Below, in pieces: positions 17,658 through 26,495 of a DNA stretch of 64,000 nt (positions within the stretch are counted from its first letter, which is position 1; each line of letters starts with the position of its first letter). A model generated the notes under the pieces. That model saw nothing but the letters and a program-made list of their open reading frames with translations. It was not told the DNA's origin and made no database searches. The DNA is from Acidimicrobiaceae bacterium (GTDB lineage Bacteria > Actinomycetota > Acidimicrobiia > Acidimicrobiales > Ilumatobacteraceae). The stretch spans positions 28,985-92,984 of the forward strand of contig JACJWG010000019.1 in assembly GCA_020637235.1 (NCBI GenBank), read 5' to 3'. A program made the position numbers and the translations under genes.

Positions 17658-19171
17658 CCATGGACCCCACCCACGACCCGGCCGGCCCGAGCCCGTCCGA
17701 CCATCCGAGCCCGTCCGACGAGCGCATCGACGCGCTCGCGCGCGCCGCCGGTGCCGAGTTGCGCCGGCCCGCCCCCGCCGACGGGGTGGCCCGGGTGCGC
17801 CGCCAACAGCGTCGCCGCCAGGCGGTGATCGCCGGCGCCGCAGGCACCGGCGTGCTCGCCGTCGTGATCGGCGCACTCGTGTTCACCGGCGGTGACGATC
17901 GCTCGACGGTCGTGCCCGCCACCGAACCGACCACCGGGGTGAGCGTGCCGGCGACCACGACGCCCGACGAGACGACGCCCGACGAGACGACGCCCGGCGA
18001 GACGACACCCGACGAGACGACACCCGACGAGAGCCCGAACACCACCCCGGTCGCCACGGACACACCCGACACCTCCGCGACCGACACGCCGCCGACCGAC
18101 GTCCCGCCCAACGCGGCCGGCGATCCGGACGTCGTGTACGTCTCGGACACGTTCGCCTCGTTCGGCTCGGAGGTGTCGACGGTCGATCTGCGAACGGGCG
18201 CCGTCACCTCGACATCCGTGATCGACGAGGCCGCCGGCGAGGCCTCCCGGGACGCCCAGGACGCCCTGATGGGCCGAGCGGTTCTGCCGCCGACACGCGA
18301 AGTCGGCCACTCGTCGGGGCTGAACGCCGCAGGGCAGGACGACGTCGGCTATACGACGATCGAGTACGACGTCGGTGGCATCACCTACTCGCTCGACCGG
18401 TTGCCGCCCGAGGTGACGTCGATCGACCTGTTCTCCGCCGAGACGCTCGGTCGGTTCGACCGCTGCGGCCAGAGCGAGCTCCGCGTCGCCGGCGCACCGT
18501 CCGCCCTGCCCGAGCGGGCCACCGCGCTGTCGATCAGCGTCGACGGGCGATGGATGGTCGTCGTCGGGACCGACTGTCCGCAGCCGGGGACGCTCGCCGA
18601 CGGGCGACAGCTGGCGAGCGATCGATCGGCGACGTTGTTCGACGCCACGCAGCCCGACCTGCCGGGGCGTGTGCTGGTCGACCTCGCGCTCGACGGGGCG
18701 GGGACCACCACCTTCAGCGCCGACGGTCGCTTCGTCGCGGTCGAGGCCGGCGACGGCCTGCGGTTCTTCGCCACGGCGTCGGCCGGCGAGCTCGAGCTCG
18801 TCCCCGATGGGTGCGTCGCCAGCGGCACCAAGTGGTCGCGCTTCATCGGCCCGTGGATCGGCGAGTCCTCGGTCGCCCTGCAGCTCCGATGCGGCGACGT
18901 CGGGCACGTGCTCGTCGCCGACCTCGACTCCGGGGACTCGATCGACGTCGAGGTCGGCACCGTGTCCGACTTCGGCTTCGTCGCCGACGTCGACTTCGCC
19001 CACTACGACCGCCCGGGCAACGTCTGGTACACCACGTGCCTCCTGACGCCGGACACCGACCGGGGCACGACCGGCTCGTGCTCCGTCGCACAGGGAAACG
19101 GCGAACCCGTCGAACTGCCCGGGGCGCTGGAGGCCTCGTTCCTGCCGCTCGGCTTCACCTACGGGGGTTGA
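17654..19171 (+). CDS. Single-pass membrane protein coupled to ECF sigma factor (putative anti-sigma or sensor)
   Basis: A 505-residue protein beginning MTMDPTHDPAGPSPSD. A cytosolic N-terminal helix (ERIDALARAAGAELRRPAPADGVARVRRQQRRR) leads to one transmembrane helix (about 57-78). A Thr/Pro/Glu-rich stalk with TTPDE repeats follows, then an extracytoplasmic domain of roughly 350 residues with WD/beta-propeller-like motifs (TALSISVDGRWMVVVG, TTFSADGRFVAVEAG). No zinc HxxxCxxC anti-sigma motif is seen, so the anti-sigma role rests on gene order and the ATGA overlap. The stop lies in the loop of an inverted repeat shared with the convergent polymerase gene. Confidence 0.82.
   Translation: MTMDPTHDPAGPSPSDHPSPSDERIDALARAAGAELRRPAPADGVARVRRQQRRRQAVIAGAAGTGVLAVVIGALVFTGGDDRSTVVPATEPTTGVSVPATTTPDETTPDETTPGETTPDETTPDESPNTTPVATDTPDTSATDTPPTDVPPNAAGDPDVVYVSDTFASFGSEVSTVDLRTGAVTSTSVIDEAAGEASRDAQDALMGRAVLPPTREVGHSSGLNAAGQDDVGYTTIEYDVGGITYSLDRLPPEVTSIDLFSAETLGRFDRCGQSELRVAGAPSALPERATALSISVDGRWMVVVGTDCPQPGTLADGRQLASDRSATLFDATQPDLPGRVLVDLALDGAGTTTFSADGRFVAVEAGDGLRFFATASAGELELVPDGCVASGTKWSRFIGPWIGESSVALQLRCGDVGHVLVADLDSGDSIDVEVGTVSDFGFVADVDFAHYDRPGNVWYTTCLLTPDTDRGTTGSCSVAQGNGEPVELPGALEASFLPLGFTYGG
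17957..18031 (+). repeat. 15-bp coding repeat (TTPDE), five copies
   Basis: Five in-frame copies of ACGACGCCCGACGAG with single-base variants (GGC for GAC in unit 3, ACA for ACG in units 4-5). They encode the stalk between the membrane helix and the outer domain. Confidence 0.9.
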
Positions 19172-19178
19172 CCCCCGT
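19161..19178. terminator. Inverted repeat spanning two convergent stop codons
   Basis: ACGGGGG-TTGA-CCCCCGT. The TGA stop of the upstream membrane-protein gene is in the loop, and the stop of the convergent polymerase gene begins at the last base of the right arm. No U-tract; probably a compact bidirectional terminator. Confidence 0.55.
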
Positions 19179-20962
19179 CAGCCCTTGGCGTCGGCCCAGC
19201 TCTGCACCACCTGCACGTCGGTGACGAACCGCACGCCGCTGCCACGGAACCACCGGCCCGACGCCTCGTCGAGGCAGGTGGTCACCGTGGCGGCGACGCG
19301 GTCGGCCTCGGCCTCGGGTGCGTGCACGATCAGCTCGTCGTGCAGACACAGCACGATCCGGGCGCCGGTGCCGACCAGGCGGGCCCGCACGGTGGCCGCC
19401 CACGCCTTGAACAGCTCGGCGGCGGCGCCCTGCACGGTGGCATTGCGGGCGTACCGGCCCCGCGCGGCCAGGGCGGCCGACACGGACCGGTCGTCGATCG
19501 CCTCGTCCGGATCGTGATCGCGTTCGGCGACGGTGTCGTACATCGGGATCAGCCGGCCACCGAACGTGCGCAACTCCCGCGCCTCACGACCTGCCCGGTC
19601 GGCGTCGCGCAGGTACTGCATGGCCACCGGGTAGGCACGCTCCATGCCCTGCAAGGCCTGCCCAGCGGTGCCGCTGGTCTGGCCGTACATCGCAGCCAGC
19701 ACCGCCACCTTGGCGATCGGTCGCTCCACCCGCAGCCGATCGGCCACCGGTCGGTAGAGATCGTCGGCAGTGGTGGCCTGCACCAGCCCGCGGTCGCCGG
19801 ACACCGCGGCCAGCACCCGCGGCTCGATCTGGCCGAGGTCGGCCTGCACGAACACCCATCCGGGATCTGCTCGCACGGCCGGGCGCAGCTCGGCCGGCAG
19901 GTTGTGCAGTCCGGCCTGGGCGGTCATGCGGCCCGCGGCGCCGTCCGTGCTGCTCCACGCGCCACGCAGGCGGCCGTCGACACCCACGTGCTGATCGAGC
20001 CAGCCGTGGCCGAAGGTGGTCGCGATCCGCTCGGCCTTGCGCCACTGCAACAGGGCATCGACCACCGGGTGCGCCTCGCGCATCGCTTCGAGCCGCCACG
20101 CGCGCGTGTCGGGTACGTCGATGCCCGCCCGGCGCAGCATCGCCTTCACATCCGCCGGGTTGCGCAGGTCGAACGTCCCCAGCCCGGGGACGTGCCGCAG
20201 CACCTCGGCATCGCGCGCCGCCCGCTGCTCGACGGCGTTGGCCTCCGAACCCGCCCGCGGTCCGGCCAACGAGGTGATCAGGCCGTCGGCGACCGTGACG
20301 TCGACCGGCAGCCCGTCGAGCTCGAGTTCGGCGCACAGGATCTCGGCCGCCGACTCGGACCGGGCGAGCGCCATCGGGTCACCGGCCACGTCCAGTTCGC
20401 CGAGTCGGTGCAGCTGTCGTCGGTGCACCTGCAGCGCGAGTTGGGCCCACCGGGCAGCGGCGTCGGCGTCGTCGCGCCACGAGCCCTCCACCCACTCGGC
20501 ACGCAGGTGCCCGTCGGCCCGAACCGCCGGATGCGGCCCGTCGCCGGCGTCGCCGGCACCGAGGTCGAGTTGGCCGCTCACCGGTGCGTCGCGGCGATCG
20601 AGCCCCTGCACCGCGCACCAGATCCGCACCTCGTCGACCCGCCAACCACCGTGGATCACGCGGTGCACCGCGCCGAGGTCCCAGCACGCCCCGAGGCGCA
20701 CGTCGTGTCGTGCCAGCACGGACGCCGGTTCCCTCGACCACCACACCCAGCGGGGATGCACCTCGCGTTCGGTGGCCGCGACCCATGCGACCACGTCGTC
20801 CGTGCTGCCGCCGGCGGCGACGAGACCTCGCTCGGTGGCGAGTCCGGCCACGGTGCCGCCCGTGCCGATCGCGAGCGCGATCGCCACCGGTGTGTGGCGC
20901 TCGACCCCGAAGTCGCGCAACGCTCGGACGAGCGCGTCCGCTCCGTCGACCACGGCCACCAT
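19178..20962 (-). CDS. Family A DNA polymerase (PolA-like, degenerate exonuclease domain)
   Basis: A 594-residue protein of the actinobacterial 'bifunctional 3'-5' exonuclease/DNA polymerase' group, distinct from full-length Pol I. The N-terminal 200 residues are an exonuclease-like domain with no obvious DEDD catalytic set and no 5' nuclease. The polymerase domain keeps motif A (QADLGQIEPRVLAAVSGD), motif B (RPIAKVAVLAAMYGQTSG), the VQGAAAELFK helix and motif C (LCLHDELIV), so catalytic aspartates are present. Start: ATG ending at 20962 with GAGGA upstream; ATG at 20971 is three codons longer. A repair or translesion role is plausible but inferred. Confidence 0.88.
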   Translation of the reverse strand: MVAVVDGADALVRALRDFGVERHTPVAIALAIGTGGTVAGLATERGLVAAGGSTDDVVAWVAATEREVHPRWVWWSREPASVLARHDVRLGACWDLGAVHRVIHGGWRVDEVRIWCAVQGLDRRDAPVSGQLDLGAGDAGDGPHPAVRADGHLRAEWVEGSWRDDADAAARWAQLALQVHRRQLHRLGELDVAGDPMALARSESAAEILCAELELDGLPVDVTVADGLITSLAGPRAGSEANAVEQRAARDAEVLRHVPGLGTFDLRNPADVKAMLRRAGIDVPDTRAWRLEAMREAHPVVDALLQWRKAERIATTFGHGWLDQHVGVDGRLRGAWSSTDGAAGRMTAQAGLHNLPAELRPAVRADPGWVFVQADLGQIEPRVLAAVSGDRGLVQATTADDLYRPVADRLRVERPIAKVAVLAAMYGQTSGTAGQALQGMERAYPVAMQYLRDADRAGREARELRTFGGRLIPMYDTVAERDHDPDEAIDDRSVSAALAARGRYARNATVQGAAAELFKAWAATVRARLVGTGARIVLCLHDELIVHAPEAEADRVAATVTTCLDEASGRWFRGSGVRFVTDVQVVQSWADAKG

Positions 20963-21018
20963 CGGCGCCATCCTCGCGGATGGATGTGACGGGGGCCCGG
21001 TTCGCTCGGTCGCCGTCG

Positions 21019-21636
21019 TCAGAACGGCCGGATGTTCCAACCGGTGAGCACCAGGGCGCTGCGACGTTGCTCGATCACGCCCACGCTGCCGGTGTCGTTC
21101 CACAACGACTCGCCGGCAGCTGCGTGCAACCCGAGCATGCGTGCCGTGAGCATGCGTGAGAAGTGCCCGTGCGTGAATGCGACCGCGACACGCCCGGCCG
21201 CCACACGCTCGAGCTTCGCGATGAACGACTCGCAGCGTGCGGCCACCTGGTGCACGTTCTCGCCCTCCGGGCCACCATTCACGAACACGTTCCACGTCGG
21301 GTCGTCCTCGCGGATCTCGTCGATCCGCAGTCCCTCGTACCGGCCGTAGTCCACCTCGGCCAGCAGGTGGGTCGGCTCGGCCTCCGCCTCGGGCATCGCC
21401 AGCTCGGCAGTCGCCAGCGCCCGGGCGAGCGGGCTCGTGAACACCACCGGTGCGCCGGCGCCGAGCGGCGACCGTTCGGCGATCAACTGGGTCAGGACGG
21501 GGCGCAGCGCTTCGGCCTGCGCACGACCCGTCTCGAGCAGCGGCAGATCGGTGCGTCCGGTGTGGCGTCCGTTGGTCGACCACTCGGTCGCACCGTGCCG
21601 GACGAGGAGGACGGCGAGGGGCAGGGGAGCCGACAC
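21019..21636 (-). CDS. Histidine phosphatase / phosphoglycerate mutase-family protein
   Basis: A 205-residue histidine-phosphatase-fold enzyme. LLVRHGATEWS is the RHG motif with the phosphohistidine, VFTSPLARALATAE supplies the second Arg, LAEVDYGRYEG the conserved Glu region, and AFTHGHFSRML the second catalytic His. Actinobacterial relatives include acid phosphatases and cofactor-dependent mutase-like proteins; the substrate is not determinable. The GTG ending at 21636 has TAGGGT 6 nt upstream. It lies 56 bp upstream of the polymerase gene on the same strand and could be co-transcribed with it. Confidence 0.88.
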   Translation of the reverse strand: MSAPLPLAVLLVRHGATEWSTNGRHTGRTDLPLLETGRAQAEALRPVLTQLIAERSPLGAGAPVVFTSPLARALATAELAMPEAEAEPTHLLAEVDYGRYEGLRIDEIREDDPTWNVFVNGGPEGENVHQVAARCESFIAKLERVAAGRVAVAFTHGHFSRMLTARMLGLHAAAGESLWNDTGSVGVIEQRRSALVLTGWNIRPF

Positions 21637-21642
21637 GCTCGC

Positions 21643-21648
21643 ACCCTA
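21643..21648 (-). promoter_or_regulatory. -10 hexamer TAGGGT for leaderless phosphatase gene
   Basis: TAGGGT on the minus strand, 6 nt before the GTG ending at 21636; it supports this non-ATG start. Confidence 0.55.
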
Positions 21649-21696
21649 CGACCTCCGACGGGGCGTGTCGCGGGAACCGGAGGTAGAAACGAGGTG

Positions 21697-22950
21697 ATGC
21701 TCGCCTCGCAGACGTTCCGCTCGTTGCGATCGCGCAACGCGCGGCGCTTCTTCGTGGGCTTGCTGGTCAGCAACGTCGGCACCTGGATCCAGTCCACCGC
21801 GATGGGGTTGCTGGTGTACGACCTCACCGGCAAGGCCACCGACGTCGGCATCACGCTGCTCGCCCAGTTCCTGCCGATGCTGCTGCTCGGCGTGTGGGCC
21901 GGCGCGCTCGCCGACCGTGTCGACAAGCGCCGGATGGCGATGATCACCCAGTCGGTGATGGGCGCGCAGGCGGTGGTGCTCGGCGTGGTGTCCCTGGCGG
22001 GCGTCGTCGAGTTGTGGGTCGTGTACGCCGCGGCGACCGTGCTCGGCATCGCCGGCGCGCTCGACAACCCGGCCCGGCGCGGGTTCGTGGTCGAGCTCGT
22101 CGAACCCGCCGACATCCCCAACGTGCTGGCGCTCAACACCGCCGTGATGACCGGCAGCAGGATCTTCGGTCCGGCGATCGCCGCTGCGCTGATCGATCCG
22201 CTCGGGGCCGGCTGGCTGTTCGTGGTGAACGGCGTGACGTTCCTCGCGATCCTGTGGCCGCTCGCCACGGCCGACGTGACCGACCTGCACCCGTCGCCCC
22301 CGGCAGCGCGAGGTGGCCGGCCGGTGCGCGAAGCGATCGCCTTCGTGGCCCGCAACCCCCGACTCGCGCTGCTGTTCACCGTGTTCACGGTGGTCGGCAC
22401 CTTCGCGTTCAACTACGGGGTCTCGCTGCTCAAGATCGCCGACGCGCGCTTCGGCGATCCGAAGCTGTTCGGCTGGCTGCTCACCGTCACCAGCGTCGGC
22501 AATCTCGTGGGATCGCTCTACACCGCCGGGCGTGTCGAGCTGCGGATGCGCTTCTTCTTCGTGTCGCTGGTGGTGCTCGGCGCCGCCGGCATCGCCGTGT
22601 CGTGGTCGCCCACCGTGTGGGTGGCCTTCGTCGCCGCCCTGCCGCTCGGCGCGGCCGGCGCCGCGGTGATCGCATCGATGAACGGCCTGTCGCAGCTGGA
22701 GACACCACCACACATGCGCGGCCGGATCCTGGCGCTCGGTGCCGTCGCGTTCCTCGGGACCACCCCGATCGGGTCGCCGATCACCGGGTGGGTGGCCGAC
22801 AACGTGAGCGCCGAGTGGAGCCTCGCATACGGCAGCGTCGTCGCGCTGGTGAGCGCTGCCGCCGGTGCCGCGCTCCACCGCCGAAACGTGACCGGTGTCG
22901 GGGCGCAGGATCCGACATCGCCGGCGGTGGTGGTGGACACTCCGGGGTGA
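21697..22950 (+). CDS. MFS transporter (enterobactin exporter EntS/MFS_3-like)
   Basis: A 417-residue 12-helix carrier of the MFS_3 type. NVGTWIQSTAMGLLVYDLTG is the signature of the first helix pair, and GVWAGALADRVDKRRMAM is MFS motif A between helices 2 and 3. The C-terminal half has the PPHMRGRILALGAVAFLGTTPIG segment typical of this family. Family members export siderophores or small lipophilic compounds; the substrate is unknown. The start is ATG 21697 (GTG 21694 also possible), with GGAGGT upstream. The stop overlaps the photolyase start (TGATG), so the pair forms an operon. Confidence 0.88.
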   Translation: MLASQTFRSLRSRNARRFFVGLLVSNVGTWIQSTAMGLLVYDLTGKATDVGITLLAQFLPMLLLGVWAGALADRVDKRRMAMITQSVMGAQAVVLGVVSLAGVVELWVVYAAATVLGIAGALDNPARRGFVVELVEPADIPNVLALNTAVMTGSRIFGPAIAAALIDPLGAGWLFVVNGVTFLAILWPLATADVTDLHPSPPAARGGRPVREAIAFVARNPRLALLFTVFTVVGTFAFNYGVSLLKIADARFGDPKLFGWLLTVTSVGNLVGSLYTAGRVELRMRFFFVSLVVLGAAGIAVSWSPTVWVAFVAALPLGAAGAAVIASMNGLSQLETPPHMRGRILALGAVAFLGTTPIGSPITGWVADNVSAEWSLAYGSVVALVSAAAGAALHRRNVTGVGAQDPTSPAVVVDTPG

Positions 22951-24323
22951 TGCCCGCCCGACCCCGCGCCGTGCTCTGGTTCCGGCGCGATCTGCGCCTC
23001 GACGACCATCCCGCACTCGCCGCCACCCATGCGCACGGCGACGTGGTCCCCCTGTTCGTCGTCGATCCCGCCTTCGCCGCCGCAGGGCTGCCCCGACGGG
23101 GGTTCATGGCTTCGGCGCTGCAGGCGCTCGACGAGCGCATCGGCGGTGCGCTGGTGTACCGCCACGGCGATCCGGTCGACGTCGTACCCGCGTTCGCCGC
23201 CGAGGTGGGCGCCGACGTGGTGATCGTGACGCGCGACCACGGGCCCTACGGCCACCGGCGCGACGCCGCCGTCGCCGCCCGCCTCGCCGTCGACGGCCGC
23301 AAGCTCCGCGGCGTCGGCAGCAACTACGCCGTCGACCCGGGCACGGTGCACAAAGCCGATCGATCGTCGTACTCGGTGTTCACCCCGTTTTCGAAGGCGT
23401 GGCTCGCCACCGGCCAGCCGCGCTGGGCCGAACGGCCGGCGACGCCGCGGCCGGCCCACGTGACGTGGGTGGGTCATCCCGACGTCGCATGCGACGGCCC
23501 CCCGGCCGTGGAACCACACGAGATCCAGCTCCCCGAGGCCACCGAGGCGGCCGCACACCGCCAGTGGCAGACGTTCCTCGCCGACGGCCTCGATCAGTAC
23601 GACGCCCAGCGCAACCAGCCGGGTCTCCCCGGCACCAGCCGGCTGTCGCCGTACCTGCGCTGGGGTGTGCTGCACCCGCTGCAGCTGATCGACGACCTCG
23701 GCACCGAACGCCCACACCAGGTGTTCCGCAGCGAACTCGCCTGGCGGGAGTTCTACGCGGACGTGCTGTTCCGCCGGCCCGACACGGCTTGGCGCAACCT
23801 GCAGGAGAAGATGGACGCGATGCCCGTCGACACCGATGCCCGGGCGCGCCGGCGATTCGCGGCGTGGGCCGAGGGGCGCACCGGTGTGCCGATCGTCGAC
23901 GCCGGGATGCGCCAACTGCTCGCCACCGGGTGGATGCACAACCGGGTTCGGATGATCACGGCGAGCTACCTGGTGAAGGACCTCCACCTGCCGTGGCAGT
24001 GGGGGGCGCGGCACTTCATGGTGCACCTCGTCGACGGCGACCTGGCCTCCAACCAGCACGGCTGGCAGTGGACCGCCGGCACCGGCACCGACGCCGCGCC
24101 GTACTTCCGGGTGTTCAACCCGTACGGTCAGAGCGAGAAGTTCGACCCCGACGGCCACTACCTGCGACGGTGGGTGCCCGAGCTGGCCGGCCTCGACGAC
24201 CGCACGATCCACGATCCCGGGCTGCTCCGACCGGACGGCTACCCGGCGCCGATCGTCGATCACGCCGCGGAGCGTGAGGAGGCGCTGCGCAGGTATCGGT
24301 CGCTCGGGGGTGCGGCTCGCTAG
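22950..24323 (+). CDS. phrB: Deoxyribodipyrimidine photolyase (cryptochrome/photolyase family)
   Basis: A 457-residue class I CPD photolyase-like protein. The N-terminal antenna domain begins VLWFRRDLRLDDHPAL. The FAD domain has SRLSPYLRWGVLHP, RSELAWREFYADVLFRRPD, GWMHNRVRMITASYLVKDLHLPW and the WQWTAGTGTDAAPYFRVFNP signature of DNA photolyases. It repairs UV-induced cyclobutane pyrimidine dimers using blue light and reduced FAD. A 6-4 or cryptochrome function is less likely given these bacterial CPD-type motifs. It is translationally coupled to the MFS gene by a one-base overlap. hrcA follows after 48 bp with its own promoter. Confidence 0.94.
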   Translation: MPARPRAVLWFRRDLRLDDHPALAATHAHGDVVPLFVVDPAFAAAGLPRRGFMASALQALDERIGGALVYRHGDPVDVVPAFAAEVGADVVIVTRDHGPYGHRRDAAVAARLAVDGRKLRGVGSNYAVDPGTVHKADRSSYSVFTPFSKAWLATGQPRWAERPATPRPAHVTWVGHPDVACDGPPAVEPHEIQLPEATEAAAHRQWQTFLADGLDQYDAQRNQPGLPGTSRLSPYLRWGVLHPLQLIDDLGTERPHQVFRSELAWREFYADVLFRRPDTAWRNLQEKMDAMPVDTDARARRRFAAWAEGRTGVPIVDAGMRQLLATGWMHNRVRMITASYLVKDLHLPWQWGARHFMVHLVDGDLASNQHGWQWTAGTGTDAAPYFRVFNPYGQSEKFDPDGHYLRRWVPELAGLDDRTIHDPGLLRPDGYPAPIVDHAAEREEALRRYRSLGGAAR

Positions 24324-24371
24324 CCTTTGTCGAACCCGCCGACCCCGTTCCGGCGCTCCCGAGGTACCGCC

Positions 24372-25370
24372 ATGCTGGACGAACGCAAGATCGCCATCCT
24401 CCGAGCGATCGTGCACGAGTACATCGCGACGGCTCAACCCGTCGGTTCGACGCACATCGCTCAGGCCCCCGGCGTCCACGTCAGTTCCGCCACGGTGCGC
24501 AACGAGATGGCCGTGCTCGAGCAGGAGGGGTACCTCGTCCAGCCGCACACGTCCGCGGGGCGCATCCCGACCGACAAGGGCTACCGGCTGTTCGTCGACA
24601 CCCTCACGTCGCCGAGCCCGCTCGATTCGGTCGTCACCCGTCGGGTCGGCGAGTTCTTCGACGCAGCACACGGCCGGCTCGAGGAGATGCTGCACCAGAC
24701 GAGCGACCTGCTCGCACAGCTCACCCGTCACGCCTCGCTCGTCGTCGGGCCCGCCGCCGACCGTGCGGTCGTCCGCTCGGTGCAGGTGGTGAGCCTCGCC
24801 CCACGGGTGGCCGTGGTGGTGGCCGTGCTGTCGAACGGGTCGGTCGAGAACGAGACGATCGAGTTCGACACCGACGTGAGCGACCTGCGGGTCTCCACGG
24901 CGAGCGCCCACCTGGCGCACGGCCTCACGAACCGGGCCGTCGAGTCCGACTGGACACCGTCGAGCGGTGATCCCGAGGTCGACACGATCTGCAGCGCCGC
25001 GCACGCCGCATTGCTCGGTGCCGGCCAGCGCGAGCCGGTGTTCGTCGGTGGGACGAGCGTGGTCGCTCAGGCGTTCGACGCGGTCGACACGGTGCGCACC
25101 GTGTTGCAGACGCTCGAGCAGCAGTACGTGATGGTGTCTCTCGTGCGCGATGTGCTCGGGCGGGGACTGTCGGTCGCGATCGGGGCCGAACACGGCATCG
25201 AGCCGCTCGCGGCGTGCTCGGTGGTCGTGGCGCCGGTGGTGGTCGACGGGGAACACGTCGGTACCGTCGGCGTGCTCGGGCCCACCCGCATGAACTATCC
25301 ACAAGCGCTGGCCACGGTCGAGGTGGTCAGCGAACGACTCGGCAAGCATCTCGGCGAAGGGGCAGGCTGA
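24372..25370 (+). CDS. hrcA: Heat-inducible transcription repressor HrcA
   Basis: A 332-residue HrcA. The N-terminal winged HTH contains ERKIAILRAIVHEYIATAQPVGS and SSATVRNEMAVLEQEGYL. The IPTDKGYRLFVD segment is the family hallmark, followed by the GAF-like dimerisation domain ending NYPQALATVEVVSERL. HrcA represses groE/dnaK-type genes at CIRCE elements. I found no CIRCE (TTAGCACTC/GAGTGCTAA) near hrcA or dnaJ, so its targets must lie elsewhere. The ATG at 24372 has GAGGT with good spacing; TAGCCT at 24322-24327 fits the -10 of a transcript with a leader of about 40 nt. Confidence 0.95.
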   Translation: MLDERKIAILRAIVHEYIATAQPVGSTHIAQAPGVHVSSATVRNEMAVLEQEGYLVQPHTSAGRIPTDKGYRLFVDTLTSPSPLDSVVTRRVGEFFDAAHGRLEEMLHQTSDLLAQLTRHASLVVGPAADRAVVRSVQVVSLAPRVAVVVAVLSNGSVENETIEFDTDVSDLRVSTASAHLAHGLTNRAVESDWTPSSGDPEVDTICSAAHAALLGAGQREPVFVGGTSVVAQAFDAVDTVRTVLQTLEQQYVMVSLVRDVLGRGLSVAIGAEHGIEPLAACSVVVAPVVVDGEHVGTVGVLGPTRMNYPQALATVEVVSERLGKHLGEGAG

Positions 25371-25373
25371 CTC

Positions 25374-26495
25374 GTGGCCGATTACTACGAACTGCTGGGG
25401 GTGGCTCGCACCGCCAGTCCGGACGAGATCAAGAAGGCGTACCGCAAGCGCGCTCGCGAGCTGCATCCCGACGCCAACCCCGGCGACGCCGCGGCGGAGG
25501 AACAGTTCAAGCAGGTCGCGAAGGCCTACGAGGTGCTGAGCGACCCCGAGCAGCGGGCTCGCTACGACCGCTTCGGCGACGCCGGTGTCGGCGGCAACGG
25601 GGGGCCGAACCTCGGCGACGTGTTCGGTGGCGGTGGGCTCGGCGACCTGTTCGACGCGTTCTTCGGCGGCGGGGGAGGGGGCGGTTTCGGCGGTCGCGGT
25701 CCCGCCGGTCCGCCGCGGGGTCAGGATCTCGAGGTCGTCGCCGACATCTCGCTCGAGCAGGCCGTGTTCGGGGCCACCATGCCGGTGACGGTCCGCACCG
25801 CGGTGCGCTGCGACGACTGCGGTGGCAACGGCGCGGCCGAGGGCACACAGCCCGTCACCTGCTCCGAGTGCAACGGCCGTGGCCAGGTACAACGCGTGCG
25901 TCAGAGCCTGCTCGGCCAGATGGTCACCACGTCGGCGTGCCCGCGCTGCGGCGGCGTCGGCCAGGTGATCGCCTCGCCCTGCCACACCTGCCAGGGCGAG
26001 GGGCGCACGATCACCGAGAAGACCTACCAGGTCGACATCCCCGCCGGTGTCGACACGGGGTCGACGCTCCGGCTCACCGGCCGTGGCGCGGTGGGCCCAC
26101 GCGGCGGCGCCGCCGGCGACCTGTACGTCCACGTGCGGGTGGCGGCCCACGAACGGTTCGTGCGCGACGGCGACGATCTGTTCGTCGACCTGCCGGTCTC
26201 GATCGCCCAGGCCTCGCTCGGCACGAAGTTCGTGCTGCCCACCCTCGACGGCGACGAGGAGATCGTCGTGCCCGCCGGCACCCAGCCGGGCAAGGAGTTC
26301 CTCATCCGTGGCAAGGGCGTCACCCGGCTGCAGGGCCGCGGGCGCGGCGATCTACGCGTCCGCGTGGCGGTGGAGGTGCCCACCAAGCTCACCGACGCCG
26401 AGGTCGATCTGCTGCGCCGCTTCGCCGAGGGCCGGGGCGAGCACGTGCATACCGAGCAGGGCCTGTTCAGCCGCATAAAGTCTGCGTTCTCATGA
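25374..26495 (+). CDS. dnaJ: Molecular chaperone DnaJ
   Basis: A 373-residue type I DnaJ with the J domain (HPD in ARELHPDANPGD), a Gly/Phe-rich region, and four CxxCxGxG zinc repeats (CDDCGGNG, CSECNGRG, CPRCGGVG, CHTCQGEG). The C-terminal substrate-binding domains follow. It stimulates DnaK ATPase and holds unfolded clients. The GTG start lies 3 bp after hrcA, and the stop overlaps rsmE by ATGA, giving the hrcA-dnaJ-rsmE operon common in Gram-positives. Confidence 0.96.
   Translation: MADYYELLGVARTASPDEIKKAYRKRARELHPDANPGDAAAEEQFKQVAKAYEVLSDPEQRARYDRFGDAGVGGNGGPNLGDVFGGGGLGDLFDAFFGGGGGGGFGGRGPAGPPRGQDLEVVADISLEQAVFGATMPVTVRTAVRCDDCGGNGAAEGTQPVTCSECNGRGQVQRVRQSLLGQMVTTSACPRCGGVGQVIASPCHTCQGEGRTITEKTYQVDIPAGVDTGSTLRLTGRGAVGPRGGAAGDLYVHVRVAAHERFVRDGDDLFVDLPVSIAQASLGTKFVLPTLDGDEEIVVPAGTQPGKEFLIRGKGVTRLQGRGRGDLRVRVAVEVPTKLTDAEVDLLRRFAEGRGEHVHTEQGLFSRIKSAFS

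Noticed and set aside
22518..26150. A 3.6-kb open minus-strand frame opposite MFS, photolyase, hrcA and dnaJ
   Set aside because: Antisense shadow; the plus-strand genes are fully recognisable and the minus translation matches no domain.
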